A stretch of DNA of 64,000 nucleotides from Bifidobacterium scardovii JCM 12489 = DSM 13734. GTDB taxonomy: Bacteria > Actinomycetota > Actinomycetes > Actinomycetales > Bifidobacteriaceae. The number at the start of each line of letters is the position of its first letter. Position 1 is the stretch's first letter. A program made the translations under genes and the position numbers. Positions 27,927-36,779 of the stretch are shown here, piece by piece. The DNA lies in NCBI RefSeq assembly GCF_001042635.1, contig NZ_AP012331.1, positions 2,914,001 to 2,978,000 on the forward strand. The letters are read 5' to 3'. The notes beneath the pieces were generated by a model. The model had not been told where the DNA came from. It did no database searches and saw only the letters and a list, made by a program, of their open reading frames with translations.

Positions 27927-28024
27927 CTTGGTATCCTGCGTCATTAATTCGTTAACAATGTCTGGCTCCCCTCTCTGAGGGGAGCCAGAATCAACAAACG
28001 AATCAACGACGCGGGATGCTAGCG
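27927..28024. repeat. Palindromic intergenic element, copy A
   Basis: About 98 bp: a TTGGTATCCTGCGTC end, a spacer with TTAATTCGTTAACAAT, the core TCTGGCTCCCCTC-TCT-GAGGGGAGCCAGA, then an AACGAATC spacer and the end GACGCGGGATGCTAGC. The two halves are inverted relative to each other. It lies between the GH31 promoter and the GH43 gene ending at 28032. Confidence 0.8.
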
Positions 28025-28031
28025 CATCGCC

Positions 28032-29171
28032 TCAACCCATCGCCGCGAGCAGCGCTTCCCGTTCGGCGGCGGTGATGGGCATCACGGTACCGTGCCGAGG
28101 TTTGCCGCCGTCCGCATTCACCGGGATGCCGGCGCGCAGCCTATCGCCGACCGGAACCCAGCCATGCGGATCGTCGAGATCGTGCGTGGCGAAGCCGATG
28201 TAATGGCCCGGACCGTCGTGGTACCGCGGCTGGTCGATGAACAGATACCAGCGATAGCCGTTGACGTCGCCCGGATTCGCACGGAAGACGCAAGGTCCCT
28301 CGCCGCGAGTGAACAGCCGCGGTTTGCCGTGTTCATCATGCTCGCCGTTCGGCAGGCCGACGCCGATCGATTCGCCGATCAGCCGCCACCCGTCAGCCTC
28401 GCCGCAGCCAACAGCCCCGCCGGCGGACGAGGCATCGCGCGCCGGTGCCGGCTCGCCCGGCAGCACGCCGACGACCGGGTCCATCACCTTGCGCGCGCGT
28501 TCCTCGCGCACGGTCATCAACCGTTCATCCTTGACGAACCGGTACCACCAATCGCCGTCGCGGACCATCGTGGCGTCGATCAGCCCGAAGCCGTCATGCC
28601 CGTCGCCGCGGCGCACATCCATCCAGATCCGAGGCTCCGAGAATGCGCGGAAATCCTTGGTGGTGGCGATCATCATGCGCCCGTACGTCGGGTGCGTGCG
28701 CAGCGCGGCGTCGACGGCTTCGGCGCCGCGGAACAGATTCGACGACCAATACACCGCGTATTCGCCGAGTTCGGGCACCCAATGGGCCTCCGGGGCCCAC
28801 GCGTTGCCGGCGTCCGGCCCGGCGACCAGAACATGGCGCTGCTCGCCCCAATGCACCAGATCATCCGATTCCCAGATTTCCAGATACCGGGAACCGGCAT
28901 ACTGCGCCCGCCGGAAATCGCCGTGCAGGTCGGCGACGCAGAGATCGGTGGCGAGCATGACGAACCGTTCGCCGTCATGCGAGCGCATGATGAACGGATC
29001 GCGCAGACCGCGCGTGCCGTACGACGACGACAGCACCGGCCGGCCGCCGTTCAGCGTCCGCCAGTGCAGCGCGTCGTTGCCGCAGGACACGGCCAGGCTG
29101 ATCCGCTCGCCGCCGCCGGTATCCCCGGTGAAATATGCCCAGGCATATGCCGTATATGCGTTCCCCGCCAT
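28032..29171 (-). CDS. GH43-family glycosidase, paralogue 2
   Basis: Cytoplasmic beta-propeller enzyme of 379 aa. Catalytic residues: Asp in GLRDPFIMRSHDG, Asp in LIDATMVRDG and Glu in FTRGEGPCVF. A Gly/Ala-rich insert at about residues 240-270 (PARDASSAGGAVGCGEADG) sets it apart from its relatives. I chose MAGNAYTAY (ATG 29169-29171, GAGAGGA upstream). A GTG at 29225 overlapping the previous stop is possible but has a poor ribosome site. It is the last gene of the operon that begins with the binding protein at 34148. Its partner at 29222 is a close homologue, so the pair probably cleave related linkages in the same oligosaccharide. Confidence 0.87.
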   Translation of the reverse strand: MAGNAYTAYAWAYFTGDTGGGERISLAVSCGNDALHWRTLNGGRPVLSSSYGTRGLRDPFIMRSHDGERFVMLATDLCVADLHGDFRRAQYAGSRYLEIWESDDLVHWGEQRHVLVAGPDAGNAWAPEAHWVPELGEYAVYWSSNLFRGAEAVDAALRTHPTYGRMMIATTKDFRAFSEPRIWMDVRRGDGHDGFGLIDATMVRDGDWWYRFVKDERLMTVREERARKVMDPVVGVLPGEPAPARDASSAGGAVGCGEADGWRLIGESIGVGLPNGEHDEHGKPRLFTRGEGPCVFRANPGDVNGYRWYLFIDQPRYHDGPGHYIGFATHDLDDPHGWVPVGDRLRAGIPVNADGGKPRHGTVMPITAAEREALLAAMG

Positions 29172-29221
29172 GATCCTCTCCCTCGGATCCCACCGAAATG
29201 CGCCGGTCCACGGCCGGTCGC

Positions 29222-30310
29222 TCACCCTATCGTGCCGTCGGCCGCTTTCAGGCGCTCGTATTCGGCGCGCGACAGCGACAGCACGCCGCCATGCTTGGTG
29301 TGCGGAGCCATGAAGAAATCATCGGAACGCAGATAGTCGAATCCCCCGTCCGGGTTGACGGTGACCATGGGCCGGTATCCGATCGAGGGAATCACGTCGA
29401 CGTACAGATACACGCGGTCGTCGCTGTGCGAGGCGAACAGGGCCGGGCCTTCCACGCCGCCGGGGTTGCCGCTCTCGGTCCACTCGGCGCCAATGTCGCG
29501 CTGCACCGGCGTCCACAGCACCCCGGGCTCCCACCAGCGGCTCACATCGGTGCGGTCCAGCCAGATGTTGGGATCGGGGCCGTTGTTCTTCGTGGCGCGA
29601 TAGGTGCGGATGGTGCCGTCCGGCAGCGCGCGCTGCAGCATCGTGGTGTCGATGGTCGGCGTGCCGGCATCGATGAACACGCCGCCGTACGCATAGGTCG
29701 CATCGGTGAAATCGGAGGTCGCGCCCCACAGCACGCGGTCATAGACGCGCCCGTCGAGATGCTCCGGATCGTCGTCGGCGAACAGTTTGCTGGACCAGTA
29801 CAGCACGAAGGCGCCGCGCCCGCCCTCGTGACCTTCCGGATAGTAATCCGGCACCCACAGGGCCTCCGGAGCCCATGCCATGCCGAGCTGGGCATGCGTG
29901 CCGTCCTGGCGCGCGGATACGTCCAGCGTGTGGGGCCCGCTCCAGTGCACCAGATCGTCGGAATGCCAGATGATCAGGTTCGTGCTGCCGTGGTGGGACC
30001 AGGTTTCCCAATTTTGGCGGGACTGGTCCGCATCCGGGTCGAACACGCGCAGATCGGTGGCGATCACGTAGACGCGGCCGGTCTCCGGATTGCGGGTCAG
30101 ATAAGGGTCGCGCACGCCGGTGGTGCCCAGCGGAGAGGTCAGGATCGGCTTGCCGCCGTTGAGCGGATTCCAACGCTCCGGATTGTCGCCGTCGGACAGA
30201 TCCAGATAGATGCGTTCCGCATAGCCGTCCGGATCCTCGATGAAGTGCACCAGCAGGTAGCCGTACGGATCAGCCGGCGGCTGAGGCTGCGGAAGATGGG
30301 AAATCGACAT
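29222..30310 (-). CDS. GH43-family glycosidase, paralogue 3
   Basis: Cytoplasmic GH43 protein of 362 aa: Asp in GVRDPYLTRNPETG, Asp in PTIDTTMLQRA and Glu in GGVEGPALFASHSDD. The N-terminus PYGYLLVHFIEDPDGYAERIYLDLSDGD matches paralogue 1 at 21436 in architecture. ATG 30308-30310 has AAAGGAA upstream, and a longer reading to 30352 is unlikely. It follows the permease genes of the second importer, with a 165-base gap. Alpha-L-arabinofuranosidase activity is the best guess by context; subfamily assignment would need an alignment. Confidence 0.88.
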   Translation of the reverse strand: MSISHLPQPQPPADPYGYLLVHFIEDPDGYAERIYLDLSDGDNPERWNPLNGGKPILTSPLGTTGVRDPYLTRNPETGRVYVIATDLRVFDPDADQSRQNWETWSHHGSTNLIIWHSDDLVHWSGPHTLDVSARQDGTHAQLGMAWAPEALWVPDYYPEGHEGGRGAFVLYWSSKLFADDDPEHLDGRVYDRVLWGATSDFTDATYAYGGVFIDAGTPTIDTTMLQRALPDGTIRTYRATKNNGPDPNIWLDRTDVSRWWEPGVLWTPVQRDIGAEWTESGNPGGVEGPALFASHSDDRVYLYVDVIPSIGYRPMVTVNPDGGFDYLRSDDFFMAPHTKHGGVLSLSRAEYERLKAADGTIG

Positions 30311-30475
30311 GGAATGAATTCCTTTCGGAAAAAGCCGGAACCGGCCACGCATCGGGAATCAGGAAGGAGAACAACGCTCCCCGCATGCGTATGCCGACTC
30401 CGGCAAGTATACCGCCGCAAGGCGAGAGACGCCGCAACGGATCGCCCGTTGCGCCTTGCGAGCTTTGCTGAATGC

Positions 30476-31441
30476 TCAGCCCTTTACGGCTCCGATCATT
30501 ACCCCCTTGTTGAAGTACTTCTGCAGGAAGGGGTAGAGGACCAGCAGGGGCAGGGTGGAGACGATGATCACGCCGTATTTGATCTGATCGGCGAGTTGCT
30601 GCTGCACCGCGATGGAGGCGCCTCCGGTTCCGGCACCGCCGGCCTGGGTCTGGTTGGAGATCAGGATGTTCTGCAGCACGAGCTGCAACGGCTGCTTGGA
30701 GGCGTCGCGCACGTAGATAAGGCCGGTCATGTAGTCGTTCCAGTGCTGCACGAAATAGTACAGGCCGATCACGGCGATGATCGCGGCGGACAGCGGCAGC
30801 ACCACCTTCATGAAGTAGCCGCCGTAGCTCAGGCCGTCGATCTGCGCGGCGTCATGCAGCTCCTCGGGGATCGAGGTCTCGAAGAACGAACGCGCGATGA
30901 TCAGGTTGAACACGTTCACGGCGCACGGGATGATGAACACCCACATGGTGTTGAGCAGGTGCAGCTGCTTGTACAGCAGGTAGTTCGGAATGATGCCGCC
31001 CGCGAAGAACATCGTGAAGGTGAAGAAGAACATCAGCACGCGGCGGGGCTTGAATTCGCGGCGCGACAGCGCGAAGGCGGCCGGCATGGTGACCACCATG
31101 TTCAGCGCGGTGCCGAGCACGGTGTACACGATGGTGTTCCAGTAGCCGAGCCAGATGCGCGTATCCGCGAAAATCTTGAGATATCCGCCGATCTGGAATC
31201 CCAACGGCACGGCGAACACCTTGCCGGTGGACACCAGCGTCTGGTCGGAGAACGACGCGATGATGATGAACCACAGCGGGTAGATGATGGCGAATACGAT
31301 CACCACCACCAGCAGGCCGATGACGATGTCGACGACCCAATCGCCGACGGACTGCTGCTTAAACCGGCGATGCTTATTGAACGGAACGTCTCCGCCGCTG
31401 AGGCGGGGGGCGACGGATCCCTGTGCGATTGATGCGCTCAT
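30476..31441 (-). CDS. Sugar ABC transporter permease (LplC/YtcP type)
   Basis: Membrane permease of 321 aa with six helices. The EAA loop reads EELHDAAQIDGLSYGGYFMKVVLPL, at about residues 200-225. The ending KYFNKGVMIGAVKG is typical of the LplC/YtcP branch of CUT1 permeases. It starts 12 bases after the partner permease stop. With the binding protein at 34148, whose size and lobes match LplA-like proteins, it forms the second oligosaccharide importer of the window. Confidence 0.95.
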   Translation of the reverse strand: MSASIAQGSVAPRLSGGDVPFNKHRRFKQQSVGDWVVDIVIGLLVVVIVFAIIYPLWFIIIASFSDQTLVSTGKVFAVPLGFQIGGYLKIFADTRIWLGYWNTIVYTVLGTALNMVVTMPAAFALSRREFKPRRVLMFFFTFTMFFAGGIIPNYLLYKQLHLLNTMWVFIIPCAVNVFNLIIARSFFETSIPEELHDAAQIDGLSYGGYFMKVVLPLSAAIIAVIGLYYFVQHWNDYMTGLIYVRDASKQPLQLVLQNILISNQTQAGGAGTGGASIAVQQQLADQIKYGVIIVSTLPLLVLYPFLQKYFNKGVMIGAVKG

Positions 31442-31453
31442 GGAAACCCTCCC

Positions 31454-32431
31454 TTAGAAGATGCTGGTGTCGGACGCCTTCTTGGAGATCATGTTCGCCA
31501 TGATCAGGAAGAAGAAGTTGATGACGGTGTTGAACAGGGATATGGCCGTGGCGTAGGAGATCTGGTTGCCGGCGATGCCCATCTTGTACACGTATGTGGA
31601 GATGACCTGAGAGACCGGCAGATTCATGGCGTTCTGCATCAGATAGATCTTTTCGAAGCCCACGTTGAGCACATTGCCCATATTCATGATCAGCAGGATG
31701 GACATGGTGGGAAGGATGGCGGGAATGTCGACGTACCGGATGAGCTGAAGCCTGCCGGCGCCGTCCATCTTCGCGGCCTCATACAGCGAGGTGTCCACGG
31801 AGGAGAGCGCGGCGAGATAGATGATGGAGTTCCACCCCATGTGCTGCCAGACCTCGGTGATCCAGTAGATCGGCGTGAACGCCGCGGTGCTTTCCAGAAT
31901 GTTCGCGCCGCCGAAGAACTGCCCGAGCAGACCGGTCTTCGGAGCCAGGAAGATGTTGATCATAGCCACGATCACCACCGTGGAGATGAAGTGCGGCATG
32001 TAGGTGATGGTCTGCACGAACCCCTTGATCTTCTTGGAACCAAGCTGGTTGATGAGCAGCGCCAGGATGATCGGGGCGATGAATCCCATGACCAGCGTCC
32101 ACAACGAGATACGGACCGTATTGGTCAGGATCTGGGCGAAGATCGGGGACTTGAAGAACTGGTTGAAGTATTTCAGACCTGCGAATCGGCCACCGGTCAG
32201 CCCCTTGGTAGGGTCATAGTCGCGGAACGCGATCTGCAGCGCGTACATCGGGATGTACGAGAAGATGAACACGAAGATGACCGACGGCAGCACCATAATC
32301 CACAGCTGCCAGTACAGCCGGAAATGGCGCGCAAGACGCTTGTACCACGGCATATGCCGTAACACCTGCTGATTATCAATCACTTCTCCGGTTCGCGCCT
32401 GAACCGGAGTCGCTGCCACTGCACTTGACAC
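31454..32431 (-). CDS. Sugar ABC transporter permease (LplB/YteP type)
   Basis: Permease of about 325 aa with six helices. The EAA loop reads YEAAKMDGAGRLQLIRYVDIPAILP, and the N-terminal block LYWQLWIMVLPSVIFVFIFSYIPMYALQIAFRDY is a clear LplB/YteP signature. I prefer the GTG at 32429-32431, which has AGGA 8 bases upstream. An ATG at 32509 would add an Arg-rich leader that runs through the intergenic hairpin. It pairs with the permease at 30476. Confidence 0.93.
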   Translation of the reverse strand: MSSAVAATPVQARTGEVIDNQQVLRHMPWYKRLARHFRLYWQLWIMVLPSVIFVFIFSYIPMYALQIAFRDYDPTKGLTGGRFAGLKYFNQFFKSPIFAQILTNTVRISLWTLVMGFIAPIILALLINQLGSKKIKGFVQTITYMPHFISTVVIVAMINIFLAPKTGLLGQFFGGANILESTAAFTPIYWITEVWQHMGWNSIIYLAALSSVDTSLYEAAKMDGAGRLQLIRYVDIPAILPTMSILLIMNMGNVLNVGFEKIYLMQNAMNLPVSQVISTYVYKMGIAGNQISYATAISLFNTVINFFFLIMANMISKKASDTSIF

Positions 32432-32468
32432 TGTAGTTCCTGACTTTTGTATGAGATACCCGGCTACG

Positions 32469-32519
32469 GGCCGTCCGGCGAAACGTCGATGACGAGAACG
32501 ACGTTTCACACAGACGGCC
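32469..32519. other. Two-tier hairpin between binding-protein and permease genes
   Basis: GGCCGTC/GACGGCC forms an outer stem and GAAACGTCG/CGACGTTTC an inner one. There is no T-run, so mRNA processing or 3'-end protection of the binding-protein message is more likely than simple termination. Confidence 0.6.
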
Positions 32520-32534
32520 GCATAGAAGGGAGGG

Positions 32535-34148
32535 TTACTTGACGGCCTTGTCGTAGGCCTTCTGCCACATTTCCACGTTCTGCTTCATGCCGTAATCATC
32601 AATGGTCTTGACGTAGTTGTCCCACTGTTCGTCAATGCCACCGTTGAGCAGCCACTTGGAGATGATCGGGATGGCGTAGTTCCAGATCTGCGCGTTGTTG
32701 TTGGAGAAGGTGTTGGAGTCCTCCGTGTTCAGGCGCACGTAGACCGGCATCATATCCTTGGTCTGGTCATAGTGCGAGTACTGCTCGGCATACACCTTGT
32801 CCACCAGCTGCACGGAGTCGGAGTCCTGCGCGTTCTTGATGGTCACGTCGTTCGGCACCCAGCCGGCGAGACGGTCGTTGATGGCCGGGGACTTGCCGTT
32901 GTTGGTCTCGGTGTAGTACTTGTCGGAGACGGTGTAGGTCTTGTCGTCATCCTTGGTGACGTAGTCCGGGATGGAGCCGTACATCTGCTGGATGGCGTAG
33001 TCCTGCGAGTACAGGGTGTTGATGATCTTCAGCGCGGCGGTCTTGGTGGCCTCCGGCAGATCCTTCTTCATGGACATGTGATAGTCCTCGTACTCGTTGT
33101 AGTCGCCGGAGCCATCCCATACGGTCTCATCCTGGGAGACGCCCGGGGCAGCCGGCACCGGGATAGCCTCGTATTCCTTGTACAGCTTGGAATCCAGCGC
33201 GCCGAAGGCGGTGCCGTCCCAGCCGAAGATCACGCCGGTCAGCGCGGTCTCGCCGTCGGACTGCAGCTCGGCCTGGTACTTGGAAAAGTCCTTGGTCAGG
33301 GCGTCCTTGGGAATCAGCCCCTTGCCGAACAGCTCGTTGTAGTACTTCACCACTTCCTTGAACTGGTCGGAAGTGGCCCAGTTGTAGACCTTGCCGTCCT
33401 TCACGGCGATGCCGTTGGCGGACGGGCCGGCGTTGAACTGAGTGACCACGCCCGTGCCGTTGATGAGCAGGAACATGTTCCACCAGCCGCCGAGGGCGTC
33501 GGTGCCGAGGGCACGCACGTTCATCGGGATCTCATCGGCCTTGCCGTTGCCGTTCGGATCCTGGGTCTTGAAGGCCTCGAGCACGTTGGTCAGCTCGTCC
33601 CAGGTGGTCGGAGCCTTCAGGCCCAGCTTGTCCAGCCAGGTCTTGTTGATGAGCATGTGCTGGCCGGACGCGTGGAACGCCTGACCGCGCGAGGACGGCA
33701 GCGCGTTGATCTGGCCGTCGATCTCCACCATCTTCTTGGCGATGGGCTGCTCCTCGAAGAACGCCTTGACGTTCGGCAGCGAGTCCATATCGTCGGCGAG
33801 GTTCTCGAACAACGGGTACTGCGTGGCGTCTTCCGGGTGGTAGGCGCGAATGGACAGATCGGCCACGTCGCCGCCGGTCAGGGAGGCGTTCTTCTGCTGG
33901 GCCCAGGCGGTGTCGAGCACGGTCTGCCATTCGATCTTGCAGTCGCACTTGGCCTCCAGGCTCTGCGCCCACTTCTGCTTGGAGACCTCGACCTGGGTGG
34001 ATGCCTGCTGCACCATAACGGTGACGACGGGCTTGCCGCCCTCCATCTTCGCCTCGCTGCCGCCGCCGCATCCGGCGAGCGCCATGGACAGCGCGCTGAT
34101 TCCGGCGACCGCGGCCACGGCCTTCTTCGTTACACTCCGATGTGCCAT
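32535..34148 (-). CDS. ABC transporter substrate-binding lipoprotein (LplA type)
   Basis: Surface lipoprotein of 537 aa. The signal peptide ends in SMALAGC, with the lipid-modified Cys near residue 27. The mature protein begins GGGSEAKMEGGKPVVTVMVQQ. It is about 120 residues longer than the binding protein at 8581 and belongs to the larger LplA/YtcQ branch. That branch often handles complex plant oligosaccharides such as rhamnogalacturonan or arabinoxylan fragments. The second of two adjacent ATGs (34146-34148) is better spaced from AAAGGA. It is divergent from the LacI at 34504. Confidence 0.94.
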   Translation of the reverse strand: MAHRSVTKKAVAAVAGISALSMALAGCGGGSEAKMEGGKPVVTVMVQQASTQVEVSKQKWAQSLEAKCDCKIEWQTVLDTAWAQQKNASLTGGDVADLSIRAYHPEDATQYPLFENLADDMDSLPNVKAFFEEQPIAKKMVEIDGQINALPSSRGQAFHASGQHMLINKTWLDKLGLKAPTTWDELTNVLEAFKTQDPNGNGKADEIPMNVRALGTDALGGWWNMFLLINGTGVVTQFNAGPSANGIAVKDGKVYNWATSDQFKEVVKYYNELFGKGLIPKDALTKDFSKYQAELQSDGETALTGVIFGWDGTAFGALDSKLYKEYEAIPVPAAPGVSQDETVWDGSGDYNEYEDYHMSMKKDLPEATKTAALKIINTLYSQDYAIQQMYGSIPDYVTKDDDKTYTVSDKYYTETNNGKSPAINDRLAGWVPNDVTIKNAQDSDSVQLVDKVYAEQYSHYDQTKDMMPVYVRLNTEDSNTFSNNNAQIWNYAIPIISKWLLNGGIDEQWDNYVKTIDDYGMKQNVEMWQKAYDKAVK

Positions 34149-34291
34149 CATTGTCCTTTCTTGAGTGCGTTAGGACATCACCAGCGCCACCGCCATGGCG
34201 GCCATTCGCGCCAGCGCCCGCCTGCGGCCACTTACGGCCAAGCCTGCGCCGGCTCACCTCATCGTGCGACGATCTGCGATGATTACGGTGA

Positions 34292-34450
34292 TTATCGCTA
34301 ACTTTTTATCACGCTACAATTTTATAGCACCGGAGCCACCACACCGTCAAACCCGTCGCGTGTGTCGCGCTACAATTACTGAAATATCAACGTTATCGGC
34401 CATTGGCAAACAGTCGACAACAGGCGAATTGCCAAAAGTTATCGATAACT
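34292..34450. promoter_or_regulatory. Divergent control region with LacI-type palindromes
   Basis: AGTTATCGATAACT at 34437-34450 is a perfect 14-base palindrome with central CG. CGCTACAATT occurs at 34312-34321 and 34368-34377. GCTACAATTTTATAGC (34313-34328) and TTATCGCTAA (34292-34301) add partial symmetry. This 355-base gap between the binding-protein and lacI genes shows no coding potential beyond an unlikely extension of lacI. Confidence 0.7.
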
Positions 34451-34503
34451 ATACATTGGACTCAAAGAGCATATGGCATCTCTCGTCACGCCAAGGAGGA
34501 ACG

Positions 34504-35550
34504 ATGCACGGGAAAACCGCCACCCTGAGGGATATCGCCGACGAAGTCGGGCTGACGACCATGACCGTATCGAAGGCGCTGCGTAACCAACCCGGCGTCA
34601 AGGCCTCCACCCGGGCGCGGATCGTGGCCGCCGCCGAGCGGCTGAACTATCGGGGGAACCTATCGGCCAGCATGCTCAAATCAGGCCGCAGCGGAATCGT
34701 CCGCATCATCGTGAACGAATACAACCTGCCTTTCTACTCGCAGCTGATCGATGCCCTGTCCGCGGAGGTGCTGCGCAACGGCATGACGCCGTTCCTGCAG
34801 GAGACCCGCTACTCCGTGCAGTACGCGCAGGAGGCCATGCGCAACCCTATGTTCGACGGCAGCATGTTCGACGGCAGCATCATCCAAGCCAACGGACTGT
34901 CCGACAGCTCGTTGAGGGAGATCCAAGCCAACGGCCCGACGGTGCTGCTCGATTCCTGTCTCACCGCGCCAACCATCAGCACCGTGAACTGGCCGAACGA
35001 GGAGGGCGTACGCGCCGCGGTCCAGCATCTCATCGATCGGGGCTGCAGCAATATCGGAATCGTCACCACCAGCCCGTATCTCACGGCACGCGAGCTCATG
35101 GCGGACCACGACACCAACAGCGCCATCCGTCTGCGCGGCGCTCGAGCTGCTTTGGTGAACAACAACCTGCCGTATGACCCGGCGCATGTCATTACGATCC
35201 AAGGGCTCGCCGAACCTCAGGCGCGTGAGCTCGCCCATCGACTTGCCGACGGCCATGCCGCATTCGACGGATACGCATGCATGAACGATTCGGCGGCGCT
35301 CGGCCTGATCCGCGGCTTTGCGGATCAAGGCGTCCGCGTGCCCCAGGATGCGCGGGTCATCGGGTTCGACGGCATTCGCACCGGCGAATTCTCCGTGCCG
35401 TCGCTCAGCACCATCGCCGTGGACCTCGACCAGCTCGCGCAGCTCGCCGTCGCCCAGATCCTGCGCCAGATCAGCGATCCGGACAACAACCGCTACCCGA
35501 CCGTGACCACGGTTGGCTACCAGCTCATCGAGCGGGAATCGACGCGATAA
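34504..35550 (+). CDS. LacI-family transcriptional regulator
   Basis: Repressor of 348 aa: helix-turn-helix TLRDIADEVGLTTMTVSKALRN, hinge LSASMLKSGRSGIVRI and sensor domain ending VGYQLIERESTR. ATG 34504 has a near-consensus AAGGAGG upstream; the frame stays open for 300 bases further but that part is not LacI-like. It is a paralogue of the LacI at 17448 (shared INEYNLPFYS-type block and TRYS motif) but lacks that protein's low-complexity insert. Likely target: the binding protein-permease-GH43-GH43 operon starting at 34148, with its own promoter. Confidence 0.95.
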   Translation: MHGKTATLRDIADEVGLTTMTVSKALRNQPGVKASTRARIVAAAERLNYRGNLSASMLKSGRSGIVRIIVNEYNLPFYSQLIDALSAEVLRNGMTPFLQETRYSVQYAQEAMRNPMFDGSMFDGSIIQANGLSDSSLREIQANGPTVLLDSCLTAPTISTVNWPNEEGVRAAVQHLIDRGCSNIGIVTTSPYLTARELMADHDTNSAIRLRGARAALVNNNLPYDPAHVITIQGLAEPQARELAHRLADGHAAFDGYACMNDSAALGLIRGFADQGVRVPQDARVIGFDGIRTGEFSVPSLSTIAVDLDQLAQLAVAQILRQISDPDNNRYPTVTTVGYQLIERESTR

Positions 35551-35632
35551 CCGGACGGCATGGCAGACGGTCCAACACCCGCAACGCCTCCCGCAACGGC
35601 TTGAGAATGCCGGTGTATGCCCGCGTCAGCCG

Positions 35633-36718
35633 TCAGCCGCGGCTCCGTTCCGCGCTGCCCCGGAACACCAGACGGTAATCCAACGTGCGGGTGCGGGGCG
35701 TGATATCGGCGGCCGATCTGGTCCGGTGTTCCTTTTCCGGAGCCTGTCTGCGCGGCACCGCTTCGATGCGTTCGATAAGCAGATCGAGACACGTCGATGC
35801 GATCTGCGCGACGTCGATGTCCACGCTGGACAGCCCGGGGCTGGTATACCGGCCGTCCCGCACGCCGTCGAAGCCCATGATGGCCACATCCCGGGGGACG
35901 CTCACGCCATGGTCCAGCAGAGCCTTCAACGCGCCGATGGCGATCATGTCCGTCAGGCAGAACACCAGATCGAAATCGCGCCGCTCGTCAAGGATTCGGG
36001 ACATCGTCTCGTATCCGCTCTCACGGGTCCACCCACTCAGCACCACATTCGCCGGGTCATACGGCAGCCCATGGTCGCGCAACGCCTCATACGCACCGCG
36101 CAAACGCAGCGAAGGACTGTCCGATGCGTGCAGCAACTCTTCGGGGCTGCGGTAGACCGCCCCCAGAATCAGCATCCGATGCCCCGCCGCAGGAGCCGGC
36201 TGCTCGATGAGATGTTCCGCCGCCGATTTGGCCCCGGCAAGGAACGGCGTGAACACGCAGTCCACCCGTCCCTCGAAACCGAAGCCGTCCAACAGCACCA
36301 GAGGATGGGTCCTGCCGTATTCCGCTATGGACTCGGCTTGTTCGCTCGGCCAGCACATGATGGTGCCGTCGCAAATCTGCGCGCTGGCGTTGCCCAGCAT
36401 CGCGCGTTCGTAATCCGGCGAGAGTCTGGTCTGCTGGGCGATGAGCTGATATCCGCGCCGGTACGCCTCGTCGGATATCTCCGCGGTCAGCTCGGCCGGG
36501 AACACCATATCCAAGTCGGCCACCGACAGCCCGATCACCCCGGTCTTTCCGGAGCTCAGCTGCCGTGCCGCCAGACTGGGGTGATAACCAAGCTCGTCGG
36601 CCGCCCGCCGCACGCGTTCGGCGGTGGCAGGGCGGACGATCGGCTTGCCCCGCATCGCATTCGACGCGGTCATACGGGACACGCCCGCGCGAGCCGCTAC
36701 ATCATCCAGAGTGACCAT
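35633..36718 (-). CDS. LacI-family transcriptional regulator
   Basis: Repressor of 361 aa: helix-turn-helix MVTLDDVAARAGVSRMTASNAMRG, hinge LAARQLSSGKTGVIGL and sensor domain ending LDYRLVFRGSAERSRG. It is a close paralogue of the LacI at 24380 over its whole length. GGTGGGG precedes the start at 36718. It lies directly downstream of the large GH78 gene (ends 36780), which it may control. It converges with the LacI at 34504, leaving an 82-base gap with no clear terminator. Confidence 0.93.
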   Translation of the reverse strand: MVTLDDVAARAGVSRMTASNAMRGKPIVRPATAERVRRAADELGYHPSLAARQLSSGKTGVIGLSVADLDMVFPAELTAEISDEAYRRGYQLIAQQTRLSPDYERAMLGNASAQICDGTIMCWPSEQAESIAEYGRTHPLVLLDGFGFEGRVDCVFTPFLAGAKSAAEHLIEQPAPAAGHRMLILGAVYRSPEELLHASDSPSLRLRGAYEALRDHGLPYDPANVVLSGWTRESGYETMSRILDERRDFDLVFCLTDMIAIGALKALLDHGVSVPRDVAIMGFDGVRDGRYTSPGLSSVDIDVAQIASTCLDLLIERIEAVPRRQAPEKEHRTRSAADITPRTRTLDYRLVFRGSAERSRG

Positions 36719-36779
36719 CCGTACCCCACCTCATACGCATCCGTTGTTCGCCGATATTCCAACACACCATTATCCAGCA

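Noticed and set aside
34195..34503. N-terminal extension of the LacI at 34504
   Set aside because: The added 103 residues are not LacI-like, and a near-perfect AAGGAGG sits before the ATG at 34504.
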